Counted from the first letter of the stretch, positions 27,071-38,233 are shown. The stretch is DNA of 64,000 bases from Shewanella loihica PV-4 (GCF_000016065.1 NC_009092.1:1240001-1304000); one strand, 5' to 3'. Translations and numbers: made by a program. The notes: a model not told the origin generated them from the letters alone.

Positions 27071-29893
27071 ATGAGCGACTATAAATCTACTTTAAACTTG
27101 CCGGAAACTGAGTTTCCGATGCGTGGTAATCTGGCACAACGTGAGCCAGAGATGTTGAAATCTTGGACAGAAAAGAAACTGTACCAAAAGATTCGTGAAA
27201 GCCGCACAGGTGCCAAGCCATTCATTCTGCATGATGGCCCACCGTACGCTAACGGTAGCATTCATATTGGTCACTCAGTAAATAAGATCCTTAAAGACAT
27301 TATTATCAAGTCTAAGACCCTGTCGGGTTTTGACGCGCCATATATTCCAGGTTGGGACTGTCACGGTTTGCCAATCGAGCTTAAGGTCGAGCAGAAAGTG
27401 GGTAAGCCTGGCCAGAAGGTCTCTGCGGCCGAGTTTCGTCAGAAGTGTCGCGAATACGCTGCTGCCCAGGTAGATGGTCAGCGTGAAGACTTTATCCGTC
27501 TTGGCGTGCTGGGCGACTGGCAAAATCCTTACCTCACCATGAACTTCGACACCGAAGCCAACATAGTTCGCTCTTTGGCTAAGGTGATCGACAACGGCCA
27601 CCTGCACAAAGGTGTTAAGCCTGTGCACTGGTGTACCGATTGTGGTTCAGCACTGGCTGAAGCGGAAGTCGAATATGAAGATAAGACTTCACCTGCCATC
27701 GATGTTGCCTTTGTGGCGGTCGATCAAGCGGCTGTGCTGGCTAAATTCGGATTAGAGCAATCTGACGCCGAAGTGGCGACCGTTATCTGGACCACAACGC
27801 CTTGGACACTGCCTGCTAACCGCGGCCTCTCAATGGCCGGTGATATCGATTACGATCTGGTTGAGTTCACTAAAGATGGCAGCAAGCGCGCGATTATTGT
27901 GGCGCAGGAGCTGGTTGAGTCTTGCATCGAGCGTTACGGCGCCGAGTTGCACAGTGTGCTGGGCACAGTGAAAGGTCAGGCGCTGGAGTTGCTGCGCTTT
28001 AAGCATCCTTTCTATGATTTCGATGTGCCTGTCATCATAGGCGACCACGTCACTGTTGATTCGGGTACCGGTGTGGTACACACGGCTCCTGGCCACGGTC
28101 AGGACGACTTTGTTATCGGGCAAAAATATGGTCTGGAAGTGGCTAACCCTGTAGGGGATAACGGTGTCTACAAGCCAGATACCGAGTTCTTCGCCGGCCA
28201 ACATGTCTTTAAAGCCAACGATAATGTGGTTGCACTGCTCGAAGAGAAGGGCGCACTGCTGAATCATGTGGCTTATCGTCACAGCTACCCACACTGCTGG
28301 CGCCATAAGACACCTATTATCTTCCGCGCGACGCCGCAGTGGTTCATCTCTATGGACCAAAAAGGTTTACGTACTCAGTCGCTGAGCGAGATCGAGAAGA
28401 CGCAATGGATCCCTGACTGGGGTCAGAGCCGTATCGAGAAGATGGTCGAGAACCGCCCTGACTGGTGTATCTCACGTCAACGTACCTGGGGCGTGCCTAT
28501 CACCCTGTTTGTACACCGTGATACCGAAGAGTTACACCCTGACAGTGTTGCCCTGATGGAGCGCGTTGCCCATCGCATCGAGCAAGAAGGTATTCAGGCT
28601 TGGTGGGATCTCGACGCCGCAGAGCTGTTAGGCGAAGAGGCCGACCAATACCGTAAGGTCACCGATACCCTAGATGTCTGGTATGACTCAGGCTCTACCT
28701 TCTCATCTGTGGTTGCCGCGCGTCCTGAATACAATGGTCATCCTGTTGACCTTTACCTAGAAGGTAGCGACCAGCACCGTGGTTGGTTCATGTCATCACT
28801 GATGATCTCTACCGCCATGAACGGCAAGGCGCCTTACAAGCAGGTATTGACCCATGGTTTCACCGTGGATGGTCAGGGCCGTAAGATGTCAAAGTCGATC
28901 GGTAACGTGATCGCCCCGCTGCAAGTCACCAATAAGCTAGGCGCCGACATTTTGCGTCTTTGGGTGGCGGCGACCGATTATAGCGGTGAGATGACAGTGT
29001 CTGATGAGATCCTTAAGCGTAGCGCCGATGCTTACCGTCGTATCCGTAACACGGCGCGTTTCCTGCTGGCTAACCTAAATGGTTTCGATCCGGTAAACGA
29101 CACCGTTGCCATCGAAGATATGGTGGCGCTGGATCGCTGGGTGGTGCGCCGCGCTGCCGCCTTGCAAGCCGAGATCTTAGAGGCTTACGAGCAATATAAC
29201 TTCCACCTAGTGACTCAGAAGCTGATGCAGTTCTGCTCTGTTGAGCTTGGCAGCTTCTATCTGGATATCATCAAAGACAGACAGTACACGGCTAAGCGTG
29301 ACAGCCTGGCACGTCGTAGCTGTCAGAGCGCGCTGTTCCTGATCGCCGAAGCCATGGTGCGCTGGATTGCGCCAATCCTGAGCTTTACCGCCGATGAGGT
29401 ATGGCAGTCGCTGCCGGGCGAGCGTGAAGAGTTTGTCTTTACTCAGACTTGGTTCGAAGGCCTGGTCTCTGTGACCCTAGATAGTGACCTGAGCGACGAT
29501 TATTGGGCAAATCTCATCACAGTACGTGATGAGGTGAACAAGGCCATCGAGCAGGCGCGCCGCGAGCAGCGTGTCGGCGGTTCGTTAGAAGCCGAAGTGA
29601 CTATCTATGCCGATGAGGCCTTAACAGAGTCTCTGGCGCTGCTGGGTGATGAGCTGCGCTTCGTGTTGCTGACCTCTAATACTCAGATTGCCCCGCTGGC
29701 GAACGCCGGTGACGATGCGGTTGAGACAGAGCTGGCTGGTCTTAAGCTATTAGTGGATAAGACAGAGGCGGCCAAGTGCGATCGCTGCTGGCATCACAGA
29801 GAAGATGTGGGTCAGGTTGAAGCGCATCCACTGCTGTGTACACGCTGTGTGACCAACATCGAAGGTGACGGCGAAGTTCGCCAGTTCGCATAA
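27071..29893 (+). CDS. ileS: Isoleucyl-tRNA synthetase
   Basis: 940 residues, class I aminoacyl-tRNA synthetase, bacterial type. The HIGH motif is at 65-68 (GSIHIGHS) and KMSKS at 605-609. The editing CP1 domain lies between, with [14 protein letters not shown] and [11 protein letters not shown]. The C-terminal zinc finger has [10 protein letters not shown] and LCTRCV. RBS TATAGGATCA upstream. It sits between ribF and lspA, the standard arrangement. Confidence 0.99.
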
Positions 29894-29902
29894 GGGAATC
29901 GA

Positions 29903-30415
29903 ATGCCATCTAGCTGGAAAGAGAGTGGCTTACGTTGGTATTGGGTAGTTGTATTGGTGTTCGTCGCCGATCAACTATCCAAACAATGGGTACTAGCCAA
30001 TTTTGACCTGAGAGAGTCAATCAACTTACTGCCATTTTTTAATTTCACCTATGTGAGAAATTATGGTGCCGCCTTTAGCTTTCTAAATGATGCCGGTGGG
30101 TGGCAGCGTTGGCTGTTTACCTTGGTTGCCGTCGGCTTTAGTACCTTGCTGACCGTCTGGCTGCGTAAGCAACCGAAAGGATTATGGCGACTGAATCTGG
30201 CCTATACCTTAGTGATTGGTGGGGCGCTGGGGAATTTAATTGATCGCTTGCAACATGGCTTTGTGGTCGATTTTCTCGACTTTTATTGGAAGACGAGCCA
30301 TTTCCCCGCCTTCAACATTGCCGATTCGGCGATCTGTGTCGGTGCTGGACTCATCATCTTGGATTCGTTTATTTCAGAGCGTAAGCCAAATGGCGAAGAC
30401 GTTGCAAAGGGGTAA
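29903..30415 (+). CDS. lspA: Lipoprotein signal peptidase
   Basis: 170 residues with four membrane helices. Aspartyl protease (signal peptidase II) that cleaves prolipoproteins before the lipidated Cys. The catalytic pair is D114 (GNLIDRL) and D141 (FNIADSAI). VADQLSKQWV and RNYGAAFSFL are the other conserved boxes. It would process the lipoproteins encoded here at 6.8 kb and 47.9 kb. It lies nine bases after ileS. Confidence 0.98.
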   Translation: MPSSWKESGLRWYWVVVLVFVADQLSKQWVLANFDLRESINLLPFFNFTYVRNYGAAFSFLNDAGGWQRWLFTLVAVGFSTLLTVWLRKQPKGLWRLNLAYTLVIGGALGNLIDRLQHGFVVDFLDFYWKTSHFPAFNIADSAICVGAGLIILDSFISERKPNGEDVAKG

Positions 30416-30418
30416 GAA

Positions 30419-30841
30419 GTGACTGTTACACGTTCATTATTGTGCCATATGAATATACTGCTGGAAGATGGTTCGACCGCCGATAGCACTAAGGCCTCTG
30501 GTAAACCGGCCAAGTTAAATATTGGCGACCAGAGTCTGAGTCCGGCATTTGAGGCCGAGCTTTCGAACCTCAAGCAAGGCGATAAGCACAGTTTTACCCT
30601 GGCAGCAGCGGATGCCTTTGGCGAGTCAAACCCGGATGCTATCCACCATATGGACAGGAGTAAGTTTCCTGCCGATATGCAGCTCGAAACTGGCGTTATC
30701 GTCAGTTTCGCCGGACCTGGTGGCAGTGAGATCCCTGGTATCGTCCGCGAGGTAGTTGGGGATTCGGTAACCGTCGATCTTAACCATCCATTGGCAGGGC
30801 GCGCGGTGACATTTGAATTGGAAGTGGTGCAGGAGCTCTAA
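30419..30841 (+). CDS. fkpB: FKBP-type peptidyl-prolyl isomerase FkpB (SlpA)
   Basis: 140 residues from a GTG start three bases after lspA. Short SlyD-like FKBP with insert-in-flap domain, prolyl isomerase and weak chaperone. Motifs: [40 protein letters not shown] and [20 protein letters not shown]. It lacks the metal-binding tail seen in SlyD at 0.4 kb, which separates the two paralogues. It is located between lspA and ispH as in E. coli. Confidence 0.95.
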   Translation: MTVTRSLLCHMNILLEDGSTADSTKASGKPAKLNIGDQSLSPAFEAELSNLKQGDKHSFTLAAADAFGESNPDAIHHMDRSKFPADMQLETGVIVSFAGPGGSEIPGIVREVVGDSVTVDLNHPLAGRAVTFELEVVQEL

Positions 30842-30843
30842 TC

Positions 30844-31794
30844 ATGACGCAACCTCCTCAAAGCCTGCAGATTAAATTGGCCAACCCGCGTGGTTTTTGT
30901 GCCGGTGTCGATCGGGCCATCAGCATAGTCGAGAGGGCGCTCGAGCTGTTCTCGCCGCCAATTTATGTACGTCATGAAGTGGTGCATAATCGATATGTTG
31001 TGCAAAATCTCAAAGACAGGGGCGCTGTGTTTGTCGACGAGCTAGATCAAGTGCCAGACGACAGCATAGTGATCTTCAGTGCTCACGGTGTATCCCAGGC
31101 GGTTCGCGCCGAGGCGAAAAAACGTGGCCTGCGAGTATTCGATGCCACCTGCCCATTGGTGACCAAGGTGCATCTGCAGGTCACCCGTGCCAGTCGTAAG
31201 GGGATCGAATGTATCCTTATCGGCCATGCGGGCCACCCTGAGGTTGAAGGGACCATGGGACAATACGACAACCCTGAGGGCGGCGTATTGTTGGTGGAGT
31301 CACCTGCCGATGTAGAGGCCTTAGTGGTGAAAGACCCTGATAACCTCTGCTTCGTGACACAGACGACTCTGTCTATGGATGATACAGCAGATGTGATAGC
31401 GGCTTTGCAGAAGCGTTTCCCGTCAATCCAGGGACCACGTAAGGACGATATCTGCTACGCCACCCAAAACCGACAAGATGCGGTGCGTAATGTCGCCGAT
31501 GACGTCGACCTCTTCATTGTGGTGGGTTCTAAGAACAGCTCCAACTCGAATCGTTTGATGGAACTGGCCATTAAGAAGGGCACACAGTCTTATCTTGTGG
31601 ATAATGCCGACGACATTAAACCTGAGTGGTTTAACGATATCGAGAAGGTTGCCGTTACCGCTGGCGCATCGGCGCCGGAGGTGTTGGTACAACAGGTTAT
31701 CGATGCTATCGCCAAGTTGGCACCTAGTGTGATCACCGAGGTGGAAGGGCGTAAAGAAGATACCGTATTTGCCGTACCGGCTGAACTACGCTAG
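30844..31794 (+). CDS. ispH: 4-hydroxy-3-methylbut-2-enyl diphosphate reductase
   Basis: 316 residues. Iron-sulfur enzyme making IPP and DMAPP in the last step of the MEP isoprenoid pathway. The three cluster Cys are in [24 protein letters not shown] and [11 protein letters not shown]. Other signatures are [31 protein letters not shown] and [10 protein letters not shown]. Two bases separate it from fkpB. A terminator follows. Confidence 0.98.
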   Translation: MTQPPQSLQIKLANPRGFCAGVDRAISIVERALELFSPPIYVRHEVVHNRYVVQNLKDRGAVFVDELDQVPDDSIVIFSAHGVSQAVRAEAKKRGLRVFDATCPLVTKVHLQVTRASRKGIECILIGHAGHPEVEGTMGQYDNPEGGVLLVESPADVEALVVKDPDNLCFVTQTTLSMDDTADVIAALQKRFPSIQGPRKDDICYATQNRQDAVRNVADDVDLFIVVGSKNSSNSNRLMELAIKKGTQSYLVDNADDIKPEWFNDIEKVAVTAGASAPEVLVQQVIDAIAKLAPSVITEVEGRKEDTVFAVPAELR

Positions 31795-31815
31795 GTATCT
31801 TGCTGTTTTGATGAG

Positions 31816-31841
31816 AAAAGGAGGCTAAAGCCTCCTTTTTT
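31816..31841 (+). terminator. Terminator after ispH
   Basis: AAAAGGAGGC (31816-31825) / GCCTCCTTTTTT (31830-31841), loop TAAA. Confidence 0.88.
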
Positions 31842-31908
31842 GTTGCCTAAAAATTGCCCTTGGCATATCGAATTTCCTTTTTAGACCTAATATTACTAGC
31901 GAGTAACA

Positions 31909-31957
31909 TTCGACTAATCTATGATTAACTAGTATAGTTTAAAGTTATGCTAACTTT
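31909..31957 (+). promoter_or_regulatory. Possible promoter and hairpin upstream of the minor pilin operon
   Basis: TTCGAC (31909-31914) and TATAGT (31933-31938) spaced by 18 bp, followed by a perfect small stem AAAGTTA / TAACTTT (31941-31957). Sequence turns AT-rich here. Confidence 0.35.
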
Positions 31958-32025
31958 CAGATTTTAAAAGACTAAACGACTGAAACGACTGTCAAAAGTA
32001 TGGCTAATATCGGAGATTTGACATC

Positions 32026-32547
32026 ATGGTAAAACGTGGGAAAGGGTTTTCCCTAATAGAGGTGATGGTTTCGCTCGTCATTCTTGTTATTGGCCTGATC
32101 GGCATATTTAATCTACACGTTGTTTCTAAGCGAGGCAGCTTCGAGTCTTTTCAACAGACCCAGGCTTCATACTACGCCAACGATATTATCAATCGCATGA
32201 AGTTAAATCCTAGCCAGATAGCAAATTATGCTGGCACCTATAGTGGCGCGCCAACTCTGCCAAATCCCGCCTGTACTGGCGCAGCCTTATGCTCTCCCTC
32301 TCAGACTGTCGCTTGGGATTTATATGAGTGGCGTTCAGCGTTTATCGGTGCGGCTGAGGTCGTGGGAGGGCAAAATGTAGGAGGACTTGATACTCCGACA
32401 GCTTGCGTTACGGTTAATGGGAATACCGTAAATGTTGTTATGGCGTGGAAAGGGATAAGAGCTACCTCTGATGCAGGAAGCTCGAGTGATTGCGGCACAG
32501 CAAGCAATCGACGTCGTCTTTACTCAATACAAACAGTGATCATCTAG
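32026..32547 (+). CDS. pilV: Type IV pilus minor pilin PilV
   Basis: 173 residues. Class III signal MVKRGKG then FSLIEVMVSLVILVIGLIGI. The prepilin peptidase PilD would cut G7/F8 and methylate the Phe; the Glu at +5 is present. Minor pilins PilV, W, X and E with FimU form the priming complex at the pilus tip together with PilY1. A Cys-pair-bearing C-terminal half is typical of PilV. First gene of a tightly packed operon. The stop abuts the pilW ATG. Confidence 0.93.
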   Translation: MVKRGKGFSLIEVMVSLVILVIGLIGIFNLHVVSKRGSFESFQQTQASYYANDIINRMKLNPSQIANYAGTYSGAPTLPNPACTGAALCSPSQTVAWDLYEWRSAFIGAAEVVGGQNVGGLDTPTACVTVNGNTVNVVMAWKGIRATSDAGSSSDCGTASNRRRLYSIQTVII

Positions 32548-33534
32548 ATGAATATGGCTTTGAAAATAAAAAATAAGCAAAAGGGCCTGTCACTTGTAGA
32601 AATGATGGTAGCTCTAGTTATAAGTCTGTTTTTATCGGCTGGGCTTTTTACCATGTTTAGTATGTCGTCTTCGAATGTAACGACTACGAGCCAGTTTAAT
32701 CAATTGCAAGAAAATGGACGGATAGCGCTTGCCATAATGGAGCGAGATATCTCTCAGCTTGGATTTATGGGGGATATTACGGGGACGGATTTTGTTGTTG
32801 GGACAAACACTGTACTTGAAGTGCCCACATCAGGTTTCATTGATTGTGTTGGCGCTGGATTAAATAATGCGACGCTTCCTAATACGCAACCTGCTCATTT
32901 CAGGCGGTTGTGGGGATACGAAAGTGGCGTTGGAGGTAGCTCTTTAAGCTGCTTGGCTGGTGTAACGGTTAATAAAAATACCGATGTATTACAGATGAAA
33001 CGCTTTATTGGGCCCAATGTAGCAAATGGTAATAGTGATGCCATATTTGCTGCTACGAACTCTAGTGAAGTTGCATTTTTCGTCGGTGCTAACCCAGTAG
33101 CAGCCCTAACCAATCCAAGGATCTGGGAATATCAGCATCATGTTTACTATATTGCAGATGATGCAGCAGGTACTCCAGTATTACGACGAATTACTCTAAC
33201 AAATAAGGGAATGAATAACTTTGAGCAATTAGTGGAAGGAATAGAAAATGTTCGTTTCCTTTATGGATTTGATAATGATGGCGATAGCACGCCAGATCGC
33301 TACATTCCCGAATCCCAAGTGACCTCGCTAATGTGGGATAACGAATCATTTCAGCGTTTGGTTGCGATAAAAGTTTTTGTTTTGGTTCGTTCTGTCCAGA
33401 ATGACCCATCATATACGAATGAGACCACTTATCAATTGGGTGATAAGCAGATACAGCCTATCAAAGATAATTTTAGACGTAAGGTTATGTCGACAACGGT
33501 GGTATTGGAAAACCCAGTACTAATAAGGAGCTAA
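32548..33534 (+). CDS. pilW: Type IV pilus minor pilin PilW
   Basis: 328 residues, the usual long minor pilin. The N-terminal signal KNKQKG precedes LSLVEMMVALVISLFLSAGLF (cleavage before Leu, Glu at +5). The body has a NVTTTSQFNQLQENGRIAL segment typical of PilW. The start immediately follows the pilV stop with no clear Shine-Dalgarno. A second ATG two codons later is possible. It ends two bases before pilX. Confidence 0.92.
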   Translation: MNMALKIKNKQKGLSLVEMMVALVISLFLSAGLFTMFSMSSSNVTTTSQFNQLQENGRIALAIMERDISQLGFMGDITGTDFVVGTNTVLEVPTSGFIDCVGAGLNNATLPNTQPAHFRRLWGYESGVGGSSLSCLAGVTVNKNTDVLQMKRFIGPNVANGNSDAIFAATNSSEVAFFVGANPVAALTNPRIWEYQHHVYYIADDAAGTPVLRRITLTNKGMNNFEQLVEGIENVRFLYGFDNDGDSTPDRYIPESQVTSLMWDNESFQRLVAIKVFVLVRSVQNDPSYTNETTYQLGDKQIQPIKDNFRRKVMSTTVVLENPVLIRS

Positions 33535-33536
33535 AG

Positions 33537-33974
33537 ATGATGAAAAAACAGCAGGGGATAGTACTTTTTCTTTCCCTGATAATTCTCATTATCATGACTG
33601 TAATAGGTGTTGCTTTAGCTGTTAACTCTACACAGTCTCTTCGTATGGCTGGTGCTGGCTCTGAAAGAATTGAAGCTAAGGCAATAGCTGACGGTGGGCT
33701 TTCGCAAGTTATTGATAATTATTCCGGTGCCGCTTTTGCCAATCTTTCTAATAAGGTCACCGAGACAACTTTTAGTAGTACGCAAGTGATAACCCCACTC
33801 CCTGAGACAGCAGTTAAGGATGTTGGTTGTCAAAGAACTACCAACGCCACAGGGGCTAACTTAGTGAGTTGTCGTCGTGCTCAGGTTACCAGTACTGCCG
33901 TTTTTGGCCGTGACAATCTCGGCTCTCTAACAGTAGCTTCAGGCATCGAACAGCAAGTACTTACAGGAAACTAG
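33537..33974 (+). CDS. pilX: Type IV pilus assembly protein PilX
   Basis: 145 residues. Short basic N-terminus MMKKQQG followed by hydrophobic helix IVLFLSLIILIIMTVIGVAL. The +5 Glu of ordinary pilins is missing, as is common in PilX/GspK-type tip pilins. Assigned mostly by position between pilW and pilY1 and by its SLRMAGAGSERIEAKAIADG segment. Good AAGGAG six bases upstream. Confidence 0.87.
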   Translation: MMKKQQGIVLFLSLIILIIMTVIGVALAVNSTQSLRMAGAGSERIEAKAIADGGLSQVIDNYSGAAFANLSNKVTETTFSSTQVITPLPETAVKDVGCQRTTNATGANLVSCRRAQVTSTAVFGRDNLGSLTVASGIEQQVLTGN

Positions 33975-33978
33975 GATT

Positions 33979-36900
33979 ATGTTTAAGAAATTACTATGCA
34001 GCACAGTTATGGCTTTGGTCGTAGTTTCTGGAATGACTATAGCTGATGATACAGAACTCTATTTGATTGACTCGAATGTGCGCTCGGGAAAAAGGCCCCA
34101 AGTTTTATTTGTATTTGATAATTCAGGAAGTATGTCAACTGAGGACCAGAATGCGACTAGTTCCTACTGTTCAGCTGATGATAAAGCAAATGGTATTTGT
34201 GATTATGCCGATGGTTTCGGTGATTATTTAGCTGGCTATTCTGGTTATATAAACGAGAAAGGAATTTATTGGAATGCTGGCGGAATAGATAATACCAGTA
34301 ACATGCCTACTCCCGATGAGCCGAAAGATTCGCGACGCTTTTATGCCGCTAATAATAACTGTCATAAAGCTGCTATTGCATTGCAAGAAAGAGGACGCTA
34401 TACGGGATATTTACGAGAATTTAAGTCCAGTGGCAATACGGGGAAATGGTATCCCTTGGCAGATAACGAAGGGTTTAATCGTGGGCAAGTTGTTGATTGT
34501 CACCAAGATATTCTGGATAGTGATCCAGAGAATCCAGGGTTGGAAAAGGTAGGAGGAAGCTCTGTACCATTTGATCCTGGTTACCCTATAGATTCAAAGA
34601 AAATGTACACCGACTCAACAGATTCAAGCGCTCGTGATTATAGCCTTGAAAACACAGAGTTTGGTAAAGGTACACCAGTGACCCTTTATACAGCACACTA
34701 CCTAGTTTGGTATCAGTGGGTTACTACCACAGAGGAAGGGCAAAATAGTGGTGGGACAGGTACTCGTTTAGAAGTTGCAAAAGATGCATTGACAACAGCC
34801 TTGACGTCATTATCTATTCCAATCGATGCTGGGTTAGCTGTATTTAACTTGAATTATCCAGATGAAGGCGACGCAGATGGCGGGCGTATTGTTTATGACA
34901 TTAAGGAGATGACCTCTACAAATCAGAATTCTTTGATTTCTTTGATTAATGGTATGCCAGCTCAAACTAACACCCCTTTATGTGAGACTCTTTATGAGGC
35001 TTACCAGTACTTTAGCGGCGGGCCTGTTACCTTTGGTAATGACGATAAGAATGCTCAGGGTAGTTATAAAATCGATGGTTATATTCCTAACTCTCCTCCA
35101 AGTATTCTTACTGGCGGGAATTATACTACGCCATTTAAAAAATGCCCTGATACGGCCTATATTATTTATATTACTGATGGCGCACCGACAATAGATAGTA
35201 ATGCAGATAGTGCGATCATCTCTTTAGCCAGCTCAGCTGAGAATACTGCAAACTATTCAGGATTTGACTTTGTCAATTCTTGGGGGGATACGGAAACTAG
35301 TTATCTGCCAGCCTTAGCTGCTTATATGTATAACAATGATATGGTTAAGGGAGTCAAAGATGCTAATGGCATTGATAATAAACAGAATGTTAGATTATTT
35401 ACGATAGGTTTTTCCGAAGGAGCTGACGTTGCGGCCAAGTTATTGGAAGAGGCTGCTTTTAGAGGTGGAAACCCTAGAGATGATTCGGGTGTATCTAAAG
35501 GTTATTACGTTGCTAAGAATGGTCTTGATCTGGTGGCGGCAATGGATGATGCCTTAAAGTCTATTTTATCAATTGACTCATCATTTACCTCTCCAAGTAT
35601 TGCCAGTAATAATTTCGATAAAACACAGACTTATAATTCAGCTTACTTTGCAATGTTCTTACCCGGTAAGGGGCCTAGATGGAGTGGAAATCTTAAGAAG
35701 TTAAAGGTCAATTCTTCAGGAGAGATTGTTGGTCCAGGAGGAAGTTCCAAGGCAATTGATTCTAATGGTAATATTGCCGCTTCTACCTGTACCTATTGGA
35801 ATACATGTCCTGCTAATAATATCGATGGTAATAAGGTTAACTCTGGAGGGGTACTGCCCATTTTAAGATCAACATTAAAAAGTCGAAACATTAGGACGAA
35901 TGTCGGTACTAGTATTGTGGGCATTCAATTCTCAGGTTTCGCGTCAGCCTATTCTCAAGAGGATTTAGATTGGTTGTATGGTGTTGATGTCGATGATGAT
36001 GATAACGATGGTAATATATATGATGCCAGAGAAGATATTATGGGCGATCCTCTGCATTCAAAACCCCTGGCTATTAACTTTGGTGAGAAACCTAATGCGG
36101 ATGGAACAGAAAATCTAGATGTTAGAGTTATAGTGGGAACTAATCAGGGGTTAGTTCACATGTTTAAAGATTCCGATTCTGGAAGTAATGATTATTCAGT
36201 TGGTTCTGTAACGGAAACCTGGGCATTTATTCCTCAGGAGTTGTGGCATAACGTTCCTACGCTTAGAAAGAATTATTCTACTGGAAGCCATAGCGTGTAT
36301 GGTATGGATTTGTCGCCAGTTGCCTATACGGAAACGGATTCTAGTGGGAAAGTCAATAAGGCTTGGGTGTTCCTTGGTATGCGAAGAGGTGGTACTTCCT
36401 ATTATGCCTTGGATATCACTAATCCGGACGCACCAAGTTTTAAATGGAAAATAGATTCAAATTCGACTGGATTTGAAGAGCTGGGGCAGTCTTGGTCAGA
36501 GCCTGTTGTCACCTTTGTACCAGGTATTGATGATCCTGTGTTAGTTATTGGTGGTGGCATGGCCTCAAGTGAAGGTACTGGAGAGGCGGTTTATATTGTT
36601 AATGCTAAATCAGGTGCATTTATCAAGAAGTTTTCAGCGACAGGTATGGCAAGTGTGCCTAATAAAGTTGCCGTTTTAGACAGCAATAATGATGGTATAA
36701 CCGATAGAATCTATGCTGCGGATATTGGGGGGAATATTTGGCGAATGGATATGCCAGAATCGACTCAATCGACTTGGTCTACGTTCAAGTTTGCGTCTAT
36801 TGCGACATCTACTTCTCCAAATGACAGGATGTTTTTTGCAGAGCCATCAGTAGCACAGACTCAATTTAATAATATTCATGACAATAGTGGTGAACTTACC

Positions 36901-37527
36901 TATCAGAGTGTTCCATATGACGCTGTCACTATAGGTACAGGAAATCGAACTCACCCTCTTGATATAAATACGAATGACATGTTTTATGTTTTTCAAGATC
37001 GTAATGTGGTAACTAAAACCTTTACGAGTACCGATGCACCAGCTGCGTTAACCATTAGTGAATTGTATGATGTCACCACAGCTGCGCCATCATCTCAGAG
37101 TGATAATGTTACTTTTGGAACCAAACGTGGTTGGTTTTACGACTATAGTGTTGCTGGAGAAAAGACTTTATCAGCGTCACTGATATTTGACGGAAAAGTT
37201 TATTTTACTTCATTTATTCCTCCGACTCGAACAGATGTCGATTTGGATGCCGGAATATGTGGCTTCGCAGGACAGGGACGTTTATACGTATTTGACCTGC
37301 ATAAGGGAACCAGATCTTACAGCGAAACCTACTATGAAATTGGTGAAAGGGTACCAGATACGCCACAGATTGTAATACCTAAACCTGAAGAGGGTGAAGA
37401 TTCTACTGCCTATATCATTGGTGTGGGCAAAGGCGAGTGTGAAGATGGAGAGTGTAAAGGCACTGTGTCTTTAGGCAGTGGTTTAAGTACCAATAGAATT
37501 TATTATCATTTGGATGAGAAGAATTAA
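33979..37527 (+). CDS. pilY1: Type IV pilus tip adhesin PilY1
   Basis: 1182 residues. Signal peptide 1-22. The N-terminal half holds a von Willebrand A-like domain with the metal site DNSGSMS (D47, S49, S51). A long Asn/Asp-rich region separates it from the C-terminal PilY1 beta-propeller, recognisable by DLDWLYG, IMGDPLHSKPLAI, VIVGTNQGLVHMF and VFLGMRRGGTSYYALD. The EF-like calcium loop DSNNDGITD starts at D901, and an acidic DVDDDDNDGN run precedes the propeller. In Pseudomonas, calcium binding there controls pilus retraction. It is part of the pilVWXY1E operon and AT-richer than the flanking genes. Confidence 0.95.
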   Translation: MFKKLLCSTVMALVVVSGMTIADDTELYLIDSNVRSGKRPQVLFVFDNSGSMSTEDQNATSSYCSADDKANGICDYADGFGDYLAGYSGYINEKGIYWNAGGIDNTSNMPTPDEPKDSRRFYAANNNCHKAAIALQERGRYTGYLREFKSSGNTGKWYPLADNEGFNRGQVVDCHQDILDSDPENPGLEKVGGSSVPFDPGYPIDSKKMYTDSTDSSARDYSLENTEFGKGTPVTLYTAHYLVWYQWVTTTEEGQNSGGTGTRLEVAKDALTTALTSLSIPIDAGLAVFNLNYPDEGDADGGRIVYDIKEMTSTNQNSLISLINGMPAQTNTPLCETLYEAYQYFSGGPVTFGNDDKNAQGSYKIDGYIPNSPPSILTGGNYTTPFKKCPDTAYIIYITDGAPTIDSNADSAIISLASSAENTANYSGFDFVNSWGDTETSYLPALAAYMYNNDMVKGVKDANGIDNKQNVRLFTIGFSEGADVAAKLLEEAAFRGGNPRDDSGVSKGYYVAKNGLDLVAAMDDALKSILSIDSSFTSPSIASNNFDKTQTYNSAYFAMFLPGKGPRWSGNLKKLKVNSSGEIVGPGGSSKAIDSNGNIAASTCTYWNTCPANNIDGNKVNSGGVLPILRSTLKSRNIRTNVGTSIVGIQFSGFASAYSQEDLDWLYGVDVDDDDNDGNIYDAREDIMGDPLHSKPLAINFGEKPNADGTENLDVRVIVGTNQGLVHMFKDSDSGSNDYSVGSVTETWAFIPQELWHNVPTLRKNYSTGSHSVYGMDLSPVAYTETDSSGKVNKAWVFLGMRRGGTSYYALDITNPDAPSFKWKIDSNSTGFEELGQSWSEPVVTFVPGIDDPVLVIGGGMASSEGTGEAVYIVNAKSGAFIKKFSATGMASVPNKVAVLDSNNDGITDRIYAADIGGNIWRMDMPESTQSTWSTFKFASIATSTSPNDRMFFAEPSVAQTQFNNIHDNSGELTYQSVPYDAVTIGTGNRTHPLDINTNDMFYVFQDRNVVTKTFTSTDAPAALTISELYDVTTAAPSSQSDNVTFGTKRGWFYDYSVAGEKTLSASLIFDGKVYFTSFIPPTRTDVDLDAGICGFAGQGRLYVFDLHKGTRSYSETYYEIGERVPDTPQIVIPKPEEGEDSTAYIIGVGKGECEDGECKGTVSLGSGLSTNRIYYHLDEKN

Positions 37528-37530
37528 TAA

Positions 37531-37923
37531 ATGCAGAAGTTAAAGGGCTTTACCTTAATAGAGGTGATGATCACCGTTGCTATAGTGGGAATATTAGCTG
37601 CAATTGCATATCCTTCCTACATTGATTATGTGACTAAAAGTGGACGAGCTGAGGGCGTGGCTGCGGTGATGGAGGTTGCAAACCTTCAAGAGCAGTACTA
37701 TTTGGATAATAGAACTTATGCCAGTGATCTAACCAAGTTAGGGATGAGCGCAAATCCTTTCGTTACTGAGCATGAGCATTATAAAGTGGCCTCTACTGGA
37801 GGAGCTACATTTAAGGTAACCGCCACGGCTATTGGCTCTCAGGCTAGCCGGGATACGGCTTGTGCAACTATCACCATGACGGATGCAGGTGTTAAAGGTC
37901 CGTCAAAGGAGTGTTGGAAATGA
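37531..37923 (+). CDS. pilE: Type IV pilus minor pilin PilE
   Basis: 130 residues. MQKLKG then [20 protein letters not shown]; cleavage after G6. The C-terminal part has the PilE-like arrangement [17 protein letters not shown] and a two-Cys region (DTACATI, SKECWK). Three bases after pilY1. Its stop overlaps the next gene's ATG (ATGA). Confidence 0.93.
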   Translation: MQKLKGFTLIEVMITVAIVGILAAIAYPSYIDYVTKSGRAEGVAAVMEVANLQEQYYLDNRTYASDLTKLGMSANPFVTEHEHYKVASTGGATFKVTATAIGSQASRDTACATITMTDAGVKGPSKECWK

Positions 37924-38219
37924 TTAAGCTACTTAGCACAACGATATGTCTAATATCGATTGCACTGATAACACCTGCGTATGCAAAGATGAAAGATTAT
38001 AAGTGTTTCATTACTAGTGTCAAAAAGGGAGGGCAAGTTGTTTTTTATAGGTGGGAAGAAAGCCAGTTGCCGATTAGAGTGGCCGGATTACCAGGAAAAC
38101 AATTAACAGATGCTAAGGGAAAGAAGTACTTTATTAAAGAAGTTGAGGAATGCGTACCGCTGTCTGACTCCTTTACAAGCGATAAAGCAAATGCTGTAGA
38201 TAAACGTACTCTCAGATAG
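37920..38219 (+). CDS. Small secreted protein of the pil operon (TapY2-like)
   Basis: 99 residues from ATG 37920, with AAAGGAG eight bases upstream. In-frame GTG and TTG codons lie just before but overlap that site. Signal peptide [22 protein letters not shown], then a compact basic domain with two Cys ([19 protein letters not shown] ... EECVPLS). Last gene of the minor pilin operon, translationally coupled to pilE. It occupies the role of the small secreted protein after PilY1 (PilY2/TapY2-type). The family assignment is from context and size, not from a firm motif. Confidence 0.6.
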   Translation: MIKLLSTTICLISIALITPAYAKMKDYKCFITSVKKGGQVVFYRWEESQLPIRVAGLPGKQLTDAKGKKYFIKEVEECVPLSDSFTSDKANAVDKRTLR

Positions 38220-38233
38220 TATTTTGGTATAGG

